64,000 nucleotides of DNA from positions 754,002 through 818,001 of the forward strand of contig JAFMSR010000017.1 in NCBI GenBank assembly GCA_022818135.1. Direction: 5' to 3'. Origin of the DNA: Saxidomus purpurata. Lineage: Eukaryota; Mollusca; Bivalvia; Venerida; Veneridae. Shown here piece by piece: positions 42,070 to 54,654 of this stretch. Position 1 is the first letter of the stretch. Every line of letters begins with the position of its first letter. Under the pieces are notes generated by a model. That model saw only the letters and a list, made by a program, of their open reading frames with translations, ran no database searches and had not been told where the DNA came from. The position numbers and the translations under genes are program-made.

Positions 42070-42548
42070 TCCTTGATTTTAAGACTTAATCGCTGACATT
42101 ACAGTTGAATTTTCATGTTTGGAGGAATTAGTTTGGGGATATTACTCTTCAGCAAATTTTCTCTCCCAACATATTGTTTTTAAATTAATTCCACAGACTA
42201 TAAACTTATTGTAAAACCAGAATGAACATATTTTTTATGAACTCCTGTTTGGAAGTTATGTGAAACCTGTATAAATAAATGTTTCATGATTTGAAGTACT
42301 TATAAAGCATACAGTGCAGATGTCTGCTTAAATCTGAAAATGTTACACTGTTTCAGCAGTGACCCTTTATAAATTATTACCGGGCGCTAATCATAATTGG
42401 ATTGAAGGAATACAATTATTTTAACTAAACAAATTGTAAACAGTTTATACATGTACCTAAACCTATTCATGTAAATTTGAATCTTTATACACAAACTAGA
42501 TTTCTAACTGTTTTCATATTTGACTGAGAGAGCCAAGCATATAAAAAA
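42070..42548. other. AT-rich spacer
   Basis: No feature seen. Confidence 0.35.
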
Positions 42549-42660
42549 ATGATGAAATTTCAGCGCACTAAAAATAAATCTTGTCCTGTGGCATCTTGGA
42601 AATTTCAGTTAAGAGTGATCTTATGCTGGTTAGTGCATGTAAATCTAAATAAATGGTTAG

Positions 42661-42842
42661 AGATGAGTTTATCATATTTTAGGGAATATGTGACACAGAA
42701 AGAGTTCAAAGAACTTCAGCGAAAATACAAGGCTTTAAAGGAGCAAGTGATTGATCTGAAGGAACATAAAAGTACAAAAGTCCTGCCTTCTCCAAAGGTT
42801 CCTTCATCGTCAGCTGAGGAAATTACAGTGCAATCATGTTAG
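42661..42842 (+). CDS. Possible coiled-coil exon
   Basis: The 3' part of a frame open from 42549 reads FREYVTQKEFKELQRKYKAL then a Lys/Ser/Pro tail ending EEITVQSC and TAG. Heptad-like Leu/Lys pattern. Low support. Confidence 0.3.
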
Positions 42843-43104
42843 GGATCATTTACAGAACTTTTCAATAGAAAAACCTAAAGTCAACTAGAAGACTCTGTCA
42901 GTCATGTTGACAGCCTTTTTTCATGTGTTCATAGCTTGCTGCTACAGCTTTTTAATATGGACTACATACTTGGTCAGTGTTAGCGGCCAAGCCTCAAACA
43001 GCAGTTGTGTGGCAAAGCCAAAATGTGATAACCGATTGTACAGCACCATGCTGTCAATAATTGTTAAAAAGTATCCTATAGCAGCAAAGACTGACATAAC
43101 TAAA

Positions 43105-45308
43105 CACGAGGGCCAAGATGGCCCTATATCGCTCACAAGTCCACTTGCCTGGTTGAAGATCACTAGATAATGTTATATACCAAATAAGTTTTCCTATATA
43201 CGCCTTTGTAAAACAAATGATCCCCCCCCCCGGCAAGGTCAATTTTGACCCCAGGGGCATAATTTGAACAAACTTTGAAGAGGTCTACTAGGCAATGCTA
43301 CATGCCAAATATCTAAGCTCTAGGCATTGTGGTTTCAGAGAAAAAGATTTTTAAAGTTTTCCCTATATAAGCCTATGTAAAACTAAGTGACCCCCAGTGC
43401 GGGGTCAATTTTGACCCAGGGGTCATAATTTGAACAATCTTGGTAGAGGTCCACTAGCCAATGCTACATGCCAAATATCTAAGCTCTAGACCTTGTGGTT
43501 TCAAAGAAGAAGATTTTTAAAGTTTTTACTATATAAGCCTATAGAATGTAAAACTAAGTGACCCCGGGTGCAGGGTCAATTTTGATCCCGGGCTCATAAT
43601 TTGAACAATCTTGGTAGAGGTCCACTAGCCAATGCTACATGCTAAATATCTTTGCTCTAGGCCTTTTGGTTTCAGAGAAGAAGATTTTTAAAGTTTTTCC
43701 TATATATTCCTATGCAAAACTAAGTGACCCCCGGTGCAGGGTCAATTTTGACCCGGGGGTCATAATTTGAACAATCTTGGTAGAGGTCCACTAGACAATG
43801 ATACATGTCAAATATCTTAGCTCTAGGCCTTGTGGTTTCAGAGAAGAAGATTTTTAAAGTTTTTCCTATATATGCCTATGCAAAAACTAAGTGCCCACCC
43901 GCGTGGGGTCAATTTTGACCCAGGGGTCATAATTTGAACAATCTTGGTAGAGGTCCACTAGACAATGCTACATGCCAAATATCTAAGCTCTAGGCCTTGT
44001 GGTTTCAGAGAAGAAGATTTTAAAAGTTTTTCCTATTTGTTGCCATAGCAACCAGAGTTCTGCATGGAATGAAATTCTCTGAACAACTTTGATAGAGCTT
44101 CATGCAAGGAATATCCCTGCAAAGTCTCATCAACATTGGCCCAGTGGTCTCAGAGGAGATGTCGTTTGATTGCCAATTATTGGTAAGGTAAGCAGTTTCC
44201 TGTTTGGTACGTAGACAGATGCAGTGACCATGATTCGATAAAAAATAACTTGAAAGCATTAAGTGATAACCAACATTACTACTTTATTTCCAAGGAAACA
44301 CCTCGTATATGATTACAGATCTAAGCCTTAACCTCCTACATTCCCGTTTGAATCTCACAAACTTGAAGCTTTGGAAACCAATGAAATCAGAACTGGGCCA
44401 AAACTATACGCCTGTTAAGCTACCTGACCAACTGAGAAATCTGCCCATTTCGGAACTCGTAGGACAGGTTAAATCTATAAATACAGTGGTTGTATCCGGA
44501 ACATCAATATTGTATTATGTTATTGGGGCTATTTGCACATTCCTAGTATTGCTAATAATTGGTTATGTTGTTTACTGTAAGATTACCTTTCCTCCCAGGA
44601 AGGGTTAATTTTCAACTGGGGGTCATGATTTGAACAATCTTGGTAAAGGTCCACAAGGCAATGCTAATGTATGCTAAATATTCAAGTTCTAGGCCTTGTG
44701 CTTTCAGAGAAGAAGACTATTAAAGTTTTTCCTATGTAAAATCAAGAGACCCCCCAACCAGGCTGAGTCAGTTTTGACCCAGGGGTCATGATTTGAACAA
44801 ACTTGGTAGAGGTCAACTAGCTACATTCCAAATATCTCTGCTCTAGGCCCTTTGGTTTCAGAGAAAAAGATTTTAAAAGATTTTCCTATATGAGCCTATG
44901 TAAAACCAACGACCCCCGGGCGGAGTCAACTTTGACCCAGGGCTCCTAATTTCCAATATAAGCCTATGTGAAACTAAGTGACCCCCCGGGCATGGTCAAT
45001 TTTGACCTGGGGATCATAATTTTAACAATCTTGGTAGAGGTCTACTAGAAAATGCTATATGCCAAATATCCGCTCTACGTCTTGTGGTTTCAGAGAAAAA
45101 GATTTATAAAGTTTTTCCTTTCCAGAGTTCTGCATGGAATGGATTTCTTTGAACAATTTTGGTAGAGCTTCATGCCAGGAACATCCCTGCTAGTTTCATC
45201 AGCATTGGCAAGGTGGTTTCAGAGGAGATGTCGTCCGAATCAAAATGTTGACGGATGACGGACAATCATCCATTAGAAAAGCTCACCCTGGCAAAGCCAG
45301 ATGAGCTA
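43105..45308 (+). repeat. Long Rep-A copy with many units
   Basis: Left CACGAGGGCCAAGATGGCCC, right GCTCACCCTGGCAAAGCCAG, about ten units of roughly 165 bp (CCAAATATCTAAGCTCTAGG). Interrupted by foreign sequence at about 44167-44600. Confidence 0.75.
44309..44608 (+). CDS. ORF with transmembrane segment inside Rep-A
   Basis: 99 codons. A hydrophobic helix (about residues 68-92, YYVIGAICTFLVLLIIGYVV) is followed by a short basic tail. The preceding region contains LRNLPISELVGQVKSINT. It lies in a non-Rep-A insert. The layout resembles the C-terminal membrane anchor of an envelope-like or other type I membrane protein, but no diagnostic motif is present. Confidence 0.3.
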   Translation: MITDLSLNLLHSRLNLTNLKLWKPMKSELGQNYTPVKLPDQLRNLPISELVGQVKSINTVVVSGTSILYYVIGAICTFLVLLIIGYVVYCKITFPPRKG

Positions 45309-45470
45309 ACAAAAAGAGCAAGATACAATAATCAACCTGATTTGTATAATCCTGAAATATTGCATGCTATGAAAACCAGAGATTATTTCAAGAGAACTGA
45401 AAATGTGCAATACAAACTGAAGCGCAATAAGGTAAAGGCAATGATAACTAATGCCAAAAAAACATACTAA
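45303..45470 (+). pseudogene. LINE ORF2 fragment (linker before RT)
   Basis: ILHAMKTRDYFKRTENVQYK, then LKRNKVKAMITNAKKTY. This Lys/Arg-rich YK..RNKV..MI..AK..Y pattern is typical of the region between endonuclease and reverse transcriptase in non-LTR retrotransposons. Only about 55 codons survive. Confidence 0.45.
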
Positions 45471-46889
45471 GTAAATTAATAATATTTAATTAAACTTGAT
45501 TGCTGAGCATTTCTTTCCAAATTTCAAAACAGTTCTTCATCATGGGATGCGTCTGCACCCAAAAAAGCCTGCTACAGAACAGGCAGCCGCTGCAATAGAA
45601 TTTGCCCCACATCACAAGAAAACAGAAGTAGAAGTGATGAGAGACTACAGACAGAGGTATACCCAGAAGTCTCACCAAGAATCCGAGACATTGTGTTTGA
45701 AGCGGTTTCGACTAAATGTCTGATGAACAAAATAGGAAGTAAAGAGAGAAAGCAAACGTTTGATGTTTATATCTCTGCAGTCTTGCTTAAGTGGCACTTC
45801 ATTCTTGCCAAAGGACTTTCCAAGGACCTTCTAGCACTTTTCAAGGACCTTTTTATGGTGTATACTGTTCAAGTCTGTAACCTTATTTCATGATTTCTAA
45901 AACCAAGTTCTCTTTCCAACAACTGGTAAACGATGGCAGACGACATTTTCAACTGGAGGATTGTTCGACGAAGATTTTTGACAGTAACTGTTTTGAATTT
46001 TGATTTATTCAAAAGAAATTTTACAAAACTAAAATAAGGAGACCTAGAAACTTATGTAATCCCGTCAAAACAATATATATTCCCACACGACAACAATGAA
46101 ACACCACCAAAACATCTATGTATTTAAACTGGAGCAATAATATTAACGTATCCCAGATTTAAACCAGGATATTGAATTTTATGGGAAATACTAGATTCCA
46201 TGTTTCACCGGCCATAGTCTAGGTTACATGCCGCTAAATTACGGCTTAGAATAAAAGCCGTCTAAAAACTGTTACTGGCTCCGTAAACTGCCACTGGCTC
46301 CGTTAACTTAGAGGCACGTGGTGTCTGAAGGTCAGATGAGAACAGGAAGAGAACATTTTGACAATAATCACATTTCGCGACTGTAAACAATGAGTTTAAA
46401 AAATGAATAGATTGTACAAATAACGTAGTAATCCGATAATGAAAAAAAACAACACATTTATGTGTTGATTGAATATTTTTTCATCTTTAATAACAGATCT
46501 GATTAAGTATAGGTATGTACAATATACAATCATATAAATTTTCATAGATACTTTTATTTTGAATCTTAGATGGGGACCTTAAAATAAAATGTTGCATTCA
46601 ATCAACTTTGCACTATTGTAGGCCCAAACTATACTGCAATATTAACAAGTGCAGTTTAATTTCACTAGAATCGTATCATATACTAGGGCTTTTTCGTTGG
46701 TACCAGTTACCCAAATGAGCAACGCCCCCAGAAGAGATTATTTATTTTAGGTTTCAGAGGATAGTGCAAGATACAGAAAGCGTCCCGATTCCAGAGACAT
46801 CCCAGGTTCTTATACATACCAGGTGTATAGCACCCATACATGGGACCTCGGTTTTTGTCCCACCCGAAAGACTGTAAGCAATGTTAGTT
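45471..46889. other. Non-coding with weak ORFs
   Basis: Frames at 45496-45723 and 45693-45893 have no recognisable domain. The rest is AT-rich. Confidence 0.3.
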
Positions 46890-46965
46890 AGTCAGCCCCG
46901 GGAATCGAACCCGCCACTCCGAGATTACAAGTCTCGTGCTCTACCGATTGAGCTAACCGGACTGA
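46890..46965 (-). repeat. tRNA-like sequence (Thr-TGT-like), probably SINE head
   Basis: Minus strand: TAGCTCAATCGGTAGAGC (box A), an anticodon arm CGAGACTTGTAATCTCG with loop TGT, and GGGTTCGATTCCC (box B). The anticodon and T arms pair well, the acceptor stem only partly. Flanking 46690-46889 may be the SINE body. A decayed tRNA gene is the alternative. Confidence 0.6.
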
Positions 46966-47057
46966 CTTTCACTAGAATATAATTTCAGTCGATATTTAGT
47001 TCTAGATTCTAGATCAATTTGATTAGAACCTTATTTTTCATGTAACACGACCAATGG

Positions 47058-47214
47058 TTGTATTCTAGAGTGAGGGAAATGGCTGCATCCATGTATGAAC
47101 AGTTTGACTGTTGCTCTCTTGAAGAGGCATTAGAAAGGCTTCAGACACATGAGAATAAGACGAATTCTCGTTTTGCTGTACACATGCAGCAAAGATTTCG
47201 GCAAGTCAAGTATG
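47058..47214 (+). CDS. Possible exon interrupted by a TA-target element
   Basis: EMAASMYEQFDCCSLEEALE and QTHENKTNSRFAVHMQQRFR read as an amphipathic, possibly real exon up to the insertion at 47217. No family recognised. Confidence 0.3.
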
Positions 47215-47216
47215 TA

Positions 47217-48144
47217 CAGTCTAACCTGCCTATAGCAGTCAGCAAGGGGACTCGGCAAAAGTGACCACTATAGACAGGTGACCACTATATCCAGGTTTTC
47301 AATGATATGATAAAAATTTGATAAAATAAAACAATATCTAGTTACGGTAGGTTATTACATTACACATATGGCATATCAATTTATATGATGCACTTATTAA
47401 AGCTTTTAATGTAAAACAATACACAAATGTACATGAACATAATTAGTTAACTTTCGTAGAGAAGTCTGTTATTTTCTTCTGATTTATTGAAGCTGCAATC
47501 CCACACAAAATTGATCAGCAAGTTTTCGAGAACTATTCCCACATTCAAACGCTTTTATTACACGAACTCGCTCTTCTAACGAAAGCGCTTTACGTTTAGG
47601 TGAAGACATACTGGGGAAAAAATGGCATACAGACTGCCTTGTCATAGATTTTTATACCTAATAATGTTTCAATAAACCTGTAGTTTTGATCAAACTAACA
47701 CAAAAACACCGGAATTCATAAAAAATCTCATGCATAAAGACGATGTCGCTCAATCATTGCTCAAGATAATCACTAAAATATCAAGCAAACCAAACAAACT
47801 CACCTAAATTATCTAATCCTTTGAAATTTATGTATTATTCACACATATTCAATGATCATAATCCACATTTAATGGGTTTCAATCAGCTGTTTATTTAATG
47901 CTTCTGGCTAATTGCCGTAATATTATTACTTGCACGATATATTTTTTAAAGTTCTCGTTCAAAACCCGTCACTGGCCGTTATATAATCAGTTCCGGACTA
48001 AAATAAGTGGCCGCTGACCGCGTTAAACAGGGTCACGCTATAAACAGGTTACATTTAGAGTAATTTCCTGCCGTCGCACCTTAGACTGACCGTTACAGAC
48101 AGGGTCACGTTATATACAGGTGACCGCTAATGCAGGTTAGACTG
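47217..48144. mobile_element. pogo/Tigger-like element, 928 bp, TA duplication
   Basis: Termini CAGTCTAACCTGC (left) and GCAGGTTAGACTG (right), inverted, each flanked by TA (47215-47216, 48145-48146). CCACTATA...CAGGTGACC motifs recur subterminally. It contains the N-terminus of a pogo-type transposase on the minus strand. Internally deleted, non-autonomous. Confidence 0.8.
47484..47609 (-). pseudogene. Transposase N-terminus (psq/CENP-B-type HTH)
   Basis: MSSPKRKALSLEERVRVIKA, then NSSRKLADQFCVG: a helix-turn-helix of the Tigger/CENP-B type that binds the terminal repeats. A stop follows after 41 residues; a further KKITDF fragment is readable in another frame. The catalytic DDE domain is absent. 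Confidence 0.65.
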
Positions 48145-48213
48145 TATTTAAAAATTGTGTTCTCGCCATATAAATGAATAGTATGGCTTTAGTATAATGA
48201 TCATTTTAATTCA

Positions 48214-48690
48214 CTACAAACATGAATAACAAGTCAACTTTGGCGACAGTATCAACTTTGCCGCAGTAAAATAATCTTTAAAATTCACTTTATACCTTAT
48301 TAACAAATCCACTATGGCAACAGTAAAGTTACCTTCAATATTCACCATATACACGAATGACAAGTCAACTATGGTCACAGTAAAATGATCTTTAAAATTC
48401 ACCATATACCTGAAGAACAAGTCATACGTTGCCACAGTATAATGATCTTTAAAATTGACCATATATATGAATAACAAGTCAACTATGGCCACAGTAAAAT
48501 GATTATTAAAATTGACCATATATATGTATAACAAGTCAACTATGGCCACAGTAAAATGATCATTAAAATTGACCATTTATATGAATAACAAGTCAACTAT
48601 GGCCACAGTAAAATGATCATTAAAATTCACCATTTATATGAATAAAAAGTCAACTATGACCACAGTAAAATGATCATTAGCAGCCTTGTG
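48214..48690. repeat. 57-bp minisatellite, about eight copies
   Basis: Unit contains ACAAGTCAACTATGGCCACA and GTAAAATGATCATTAAAATT. Because 57 = 19 codons, frames stay open on the minus strand without meaning a gene. Confidence 0.8.
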
Positions 48691-49386
48691 CCATTTTTGT
48701 CGACTATGGCCACAGTGACGGCTATCTAGACGTACCCGAATTTTATTTCCACGGTCGCCATCTTGAGGTTATATACCACTAAAAGATTTCTAAACTGATT
48801 CGACTGTGTTACTTCCCTTGTCATTCAGACATCGGGACAGACTCGCAAAATTCACTCTTGTCATCAAATTGTTATAAATTTACACGCTAGCGAACGCCAC
48901 CACGTCGCTAAGATAGGAGAGCTCAACACTGGCGGGATGGTCTAAATTCCAGTACTATTCCTGTACCTTTACTGTACATTGCCAAATTCACAGACTTTTC
49001 AAGGCCGGAGGCCCCGATTTCGAAATTTAAGGACTTTTCCTTATTTCCCGGAAGCGTGGGAACCCTGTATACTAATTCATGTTACGGGTCTATTTCACTT
49101 TTAAACACTGTATTTCATTTGATTTGCATTCTTGGCAAGATTGTATTACAACAAAGTATCATGCAAATGGCTGATTTGTTATCACATGGATAGAATGAGC
49201 TTGGGTACAGATTTTTATGGTCATGCACCTGCATATATATATATTATTTCTACTTGTCTACCATACAAAATTTGTTTTAGGCAAAATGTTCAACAATTTC
49301 CACCAAAGTGCCAGTGAGGAGAAAACCAGGATCTGGTTGGAAACTGTTGTGCCTAAACTAACTAGAGCTATCACTAAATGTGATTA
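48691..49386. other. Non-coding
   Basis: No feature supported. Confidence 0.35.
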
Positions 49387-51508
49387 ATACCCCCAAAAGA
49401 CTGCTTTATAAACTGAGGAAGTTCGTAGTAACAGAATACCTTGCAAAAAAAAAACTAAAATAGAGATATTGTTCTTGGCAATAACTCTGTAATTAGTCAA
49501 GAAAGAGTTATTGTACACTGCACTTCCTCTCATTGTGCTGGACCATTGTATGAAGTTGTATTGCATTCCAACCAGTAGTTTTCAAGTTATGCTCTGCAAC
49601 AAGGATAAGTAACAAGAGCTGTCAGTAGGACAGCGTGCTCGACTTTTTTAGTGCTTGCCAATAAAACAAAACTTTGACAGTTAAGGGCACACAAGACTTT
49701 AACTAGGAATTTATAAGTACAAATCAAGAAGAGTTATCTTCTTTTGCTTACAGATAGGTCTTACGATGGTACGTAAGTACTCCAACTTTCAAAGTAATAT
49801 CTCAAATGGTTAAGTTAACAAGTGGAAATTTTAACTGAGTTTCTTAGTCAAAAAGGGCCATAATTCAAATAAAATCCTTGACAGAATTACCTTCTCCTCC
49901 CCATGTTTGGGAATCATGATGGTAAACAAGTATTCCAACTTTCAAATTAATATCTCAAACAGTTCAGTCAAAAAGTGGACTGGTACGAAAAACTTAACCA
50001 AGATTCTAAGTTGATAAAAGGCCTAAATTTTTAAAACAAATCCCTGACAGAGTTACCTTCTCTTCCGTACAGATGGGGGTAATGATGTGAAATAGCATTA
50101 AAAGTTTCAAAGCAATATCTCAAAGGGTTAAGGTAATAAGTGGATTTTACCCATATTCAATGTATTTTCTAAGTCAAAAAGGGGCATAATTCTGTCAAAA
50201 ACCTTGACAGAGTTATGTCCTCTTGTCTGTTGATGAAGGTCGTGATGGTAAACAAGTACGGTTAGTTTCAAAGCAATACCTCCAGTGGTTTTGAAATAAA
50301 GTGAGGTGGTACGAAAAACTTAACCAAGCTCAATACACTTTCTAAGTCCAAAAAGGGCCATAATTCTGTCAAAAACCTTGACAGAGTTATGTACTCTTAG
50401 ATGGAGGTTATGATGGTAAACAAGTATGGTAAGTTTCAAAGCCATACCTCTAATACTTTTGAAATAAAGTGGGGTGGTACGAAAAACTTAACCAAGGTGT
50501 GACGCCAACGCCGACGCCGACGCCGGGGCGAGTAGGATAGCTCCCCTTTTCATAGAAAAGTCAAGCTAAAAATGGACAATAACTATGTAAATACTATAGA
50601 GACATGGTTCTTGTACACTGCACTTCTTCTCATTGTGCTAGACCATTGTATGAAGTTGTATTGAATTCCAACCAGTAGTTTTCAAGTAATGCTCCAGACA
50701 AGGAGAAGTAACAAAGGGCAATAACTCTGTAATGAGTCAAGAAAGAGTTATGGTTCCTGTGCACTGCACTTCCTCTTAATGTACTTGACCATTGTATGAA
50801 GTTGTATTGAATTCCAACCAGTAGTTTTCAAGTAATGCTCCAGACAAGGAAAAGTAACAAAGGGAAATAACTCTGTAAATACTCAAGATAGAGTTATGGT
50901 TCTTGTACACTGCACTTCCTCTCATTGTGCTAGACCATTGTTTGAAGTTGTATTGAATTCCAACCAGTAGTTTTCAAGTAATGCTCCGGACAAGGAAAAG
51001 TAACAAAGGGCAATAACTCTGTAATGAGTCAAGAAAGAGTTATGGTTCTTGTGCACTGCACTTCCTCTCAATGTGCTTGACCATTGTATGAAGTTGTACT
51101 GAATTCCAACCAGTAGTTTTCAAGTTATGCAACGGACAAGGAAATGAAACAAAGGACAATAACTCTGTAATTACTATAGAGTTATGGTTCCTGTGCACTG
51201 CACTTCCTCTTATTGTGCTTGACCATTGTATGAAGTTGTTTTGAATTCCAACCAGTAGTTTCCAAGTTATGCTCCAGACAAGGAAAAGACAAAGGACAAT
51301 AACTCTATAACGAGTCAAGATGGAGTTATGGTTCTTGTGCACTGCACTTCCTCTCAATGTGCTTGACCATTGTATGAAGTTGTATTGAATTCCAACTAGT
51401 AGTTTTCAAGTTATGCTCCGGACAAGGAAAATGCAACAGACCGCCTGACCGCCTGACCGACCACCTGGTGACTCCTATATACCCCCCCAAACTTCGTTTC
51501 GGGGGTAT
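49387..51508. mobile_element. ATACCCCC-terminated element, complete, with nested Rep-B
   Basis: ATACCCCC at the left and GGGGGTAT at the right. Internal 147-bp tandem units identical in kind to 1-1135 are interrupted by 49613-50568. A CCGCCTGACC simple repeat precedes the right end. No transposase. Confidence 0.75.
49613..50568. repeat. Rep-B relative nested in ATACCCCC element
   Basis: CAAGAGCTGTCAGTAGGACA at the left, ATAGAAAAGTCAAGCTA at the right; about five units with GACAGAGTTA and GATGGTAAACAAG, then GACGCCGACGCCGGGGCGAG. Confidence 0.7.
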
Positions 51509-52978
51509 AACAACAAAATCAGAGGAATTAGAAACAATAAACATAAATTAAAAGATTTAAAAAACTAAAACTAAAACTTTAAAGGGACATGTTGACTTAA
51601 AAGTTGATTTTAAACTTGAAGTTATTTCAAGTTTTTAAAATATTTTGATTAAGTGCAGCTAGCTACCTTAAACTTTGGAACTGTTGCCAGCTATTACATG
51701 TGCAACACTGTGGATGCCCATGCTTTCAATTATTTTGATCTTCCTGCCATGACTAGTTCATTCTGAAATGGTGACCATTCAATTTTATTGAGAATTTAGT
51801 TAGCAGCATACTTATTTGGCGATATTTAACAGGAACCAGTGTCTCAAATCTTGCATTTTTATCCCACTGTATGAAAATAGATACATCAATCTCAGCAGAA
51901 TGTAAGCAATTATCAGACTGTCACCGGAAGAAATTTAAGTACATGTATGTGTCATGTTTGGTGAATTTGTTCTACTTTGATACAACTTCTACAACTTGAA
52001 AAAGAAGTAAACTTGCACAAATAATAGAAGTTCCTGTTCATCACTTGTAAATGTGCACACTCAGTGTAGAGTAATAGGACTGAAGGAGGCTGGCAGCAAA
52101 ATGCCACACACTGGAGAGTAGTAGCTTGCAGCTGGAAGAAAATGTGGCAGGAAAGTGAGCTCAAGGACTTTGCAAGGAAATTAGCTTGCCATCAAATTTT
52201 AACAGTGTGCAAACTAAGAAGTGACTGATCTAGTTACAGATAGATTACAGATTTAGTTAAACTGAAATCATTTGTATTTACCTAAAAACAGAAGAAATCT
52301 ACTGAAAACGCTTCCGTTTTGTAACGCATTTCGCACTGTTTCATCGTAATACCCCACCCACAACGGTTGACGGATATTTTCACAACATTTATTTAATAAG
52401 TCGTTGGGCCGATATTTGATGTTTGTTTACAATTGAATAAATGATTTTCATAACTTTCTGGGTTTTAAATTGATTGAATTCATTTAAATTTCACATTCAA
52501 TTAAAATTTGATTTCAACAAGTGGGAATTCCCATTTTACGGCATTCAAAAACCGTCTACATCAACAACATGTCTAGCATCGAGGAAACCGTTGAAATCGT
52601 AGATCCTCTTTACTCTATAGATAGTCATGTCTAGTCATTTTTTACTAAACGGTTCTAGTCATTAGAACCCAGAGTTCTTTAAGTTACATGCTTATTGTAC
52701 TCAGTGTTCTTTTTACGTTTGAACAGTATTATTTCACAATGTTTTCAGTACCAAGAAAGTACTATTATCTAGTCAGCAGACTGTAATATATTGTTGGCAA
52801 AAGCCATATAATGCTCACTTATTCAATGATTTTAGTATTGTATTCATATTCATGAATAAATATTCGTATTCGTCACCCTGTATTCGTGATACGTATCGTA
52901 TTTGCCTCTTAGTGTATTCGTTACAGCCCTAATCAAGTCATTTAAAACTTAATCAGAGTGCCAGTGTCACAGATGTCA
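51509..52978. other. Non-coding
   Basis: No gene, RNA or repeat boundary recognised apart from short palindromic TATTCGT-rich sequence near 52850. Confidence 0.35.
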
Positions 52979-53110
52979 GAGAGTGACATAATCTTTACTA
53001 AGAAAATTGCAAAGCATCGTGTTCATGTAGAAAGAGCTATCAGACGTATCAAGTCATTTAAAACTTTATCAAACAGAGTGCCAGCGTCACAGATGTCGAG
53101 TGTGAAATAA
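52979..53110 (+). pseudogene. Harbinger/IS5-type (DDE_4) transposase fragment
   Basis: Reads IIFTKKIAKHRVHVERAIRR then IKSFKTLSNRVPASQM. The RVHVERAI.RIK signature with its glutamate marks the C-terminal catalytic part of DDE_4 transposases. 43 codons then stop. A 46-bp piece of it is also duplicated just upstream (52932-52977). Confidence 0.65.
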
Positions 53111-53839
53111 ATTTGGTTATTTTCTGTGTTAGCTAATTTCATACCCCTGGGTTTAAAGAAATGTAGTGCTGCAACGATATACCAGTACACAAGTATATTG
53201 CAATACAGAGCCTGACTGATACGTACCCCAATACAAATTCCCATACAGCATTATTCAGAGTTAAATAACTACTCACTTTACACATTGCTTTGCTGTAAAT
53301 AAACCAGAAAAAGAAGATCATGTTTGACCATCTTTGCCAGTTTGGTTACAAATTTTTTTTTTATGTAAAATAACTTACCTGCAAGAGTTAGCTTTCAATG
53401 GCAGTTTCAAGATCTTTGTGATCAACTTGTGACACTGTATGAAAGTTACAGTATTGATTTGGCTGTATTCCCTTTTCTTAGTTTTTCTGTTACATCAATA
53501 TATCGCAATACGTATTGCAATATGGGTTGGCTGTATCGCAATATATCACAATACGGCTTTGACCGTATCATTGCACCCCTACAGAAATATTAAACATACC
53601 TGTGCTGAAATACCACTTCCTATAGGAACATTGCCAAGGTCTGTGTTCATTGAGAGAGGTGGGTCATACTATGTAGGTGATGGCACAGCCATCCAACGAC
53701 TGAACGACGGAAGGAAATTGAAATCCCTCTCTAACACACATATCTTCCTGAAATATAAATTTGATATTCAGAATTTCATGTTTATATAAATAATGTATAA
53801 GAAATATTACATCTGTAAATTTGAGTGGTCCCTACATTG
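53111..53839. other. Non-coding with a weak ORF at 53439-53789
   Basis: TATCGCAATA-rich repeat sequence around 53490-53560. The 3' half of the frame (PRSVFIERGGSYYVGDGTAI) is not recognised. Confidence 0.3.
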
Positions 53840-54545
53840 GACTAAGGTTGGCAAGGGAAGTTCCTCTAACATATCTCCAATATTATGACTTTTGTTCCTC
53901 CACCTACGACAGCACCACCTAGCAGCTGTTCTCTAGACTTTTTCTAATTTGCCAGCATCTGTAGCTGTGTATGGACTCCAGATACTTGCTGCAAATTCAA
54001 GTTGGGGCCTTATCTCTGGTATTTTAGGCGCAAGTGAGAGATTACGTCTCAGAAAACCAAGTGTCCTATTGACCTTACTAGTAACATTTTGTATGTGCAG
54101 AGGAGTAGGAGCTGGGGCGGCAGCCGCCGCTCCAATATTTTGAGGAGCGACAAAATATAAAATTTGCCTTTTTATGTAAAAAGCTTAACTAAACAAAGGT
54201 GAAGACTGTTGCGGTCCTTGATTCAATAAAATTATGTTCACCAATTACAGTCATAAAATCAGTGTCTGGTGTAGGTCACCTTGATAACTGGATAAAGACT
54301 GGGCCCAGGACAGAACCTTGGGGCACCACAGCTCGAGACCACATCGGCCGAGTGAAGCAGCACCATCCAGGACACCATTTAGGGTACTGCCTGAAAGAAA
54401 TGGAATGTATCCATTTGTTTGCAAGTCCTTGTATTTTGTAACAACTAAGCTTATGTACTAGTCTATGATGTTGGACCTTATAAAATGCCTTGCAAAGTCC
54501 ATGATATTGACGTCTGTTTGTCTGCGACCTTTATTGTTAGCCCTC
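53840..54545 (-). pseudogene. CR1-type LINE reverse-transcriptase relic
   Basis: Minus-strand fragments in order: QTDVNIMDFARHF (around the first catalytic Asp), VPQGSVLGPVF, then VNRTLGFLRRNLSLAPK, RPQLEFAASIWSPYT and LEKVQRTAARW. This is the RT palm to C-terminal part of a CR1/Jockey-like ORF2, with frameshifts and a foreign GC-rich patch near 54100. Confidence 0.7.
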
Positions 54546-54654
54546 GGGCCTGTCTAGGTTGAAGGAATTAGATCGTGTACTAACTGAACAACTTTGGACC
54601 CGCAGGACCTGTGGTTTCTAAATCCTGTAAATATCCTGTAAATATCAAATTTAT

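Noticed and set aside
46890..46965. Functional tRNA-Thr gene
   Set aside because: Anticodon and T arms look good but the acceptor stem pairs poorly; a SINE head is more likely.
48214..48576. 120-codon minus-strand ORF with 19-residue repeats
   Set aside because: Produced by the 57-bp minisatellite.
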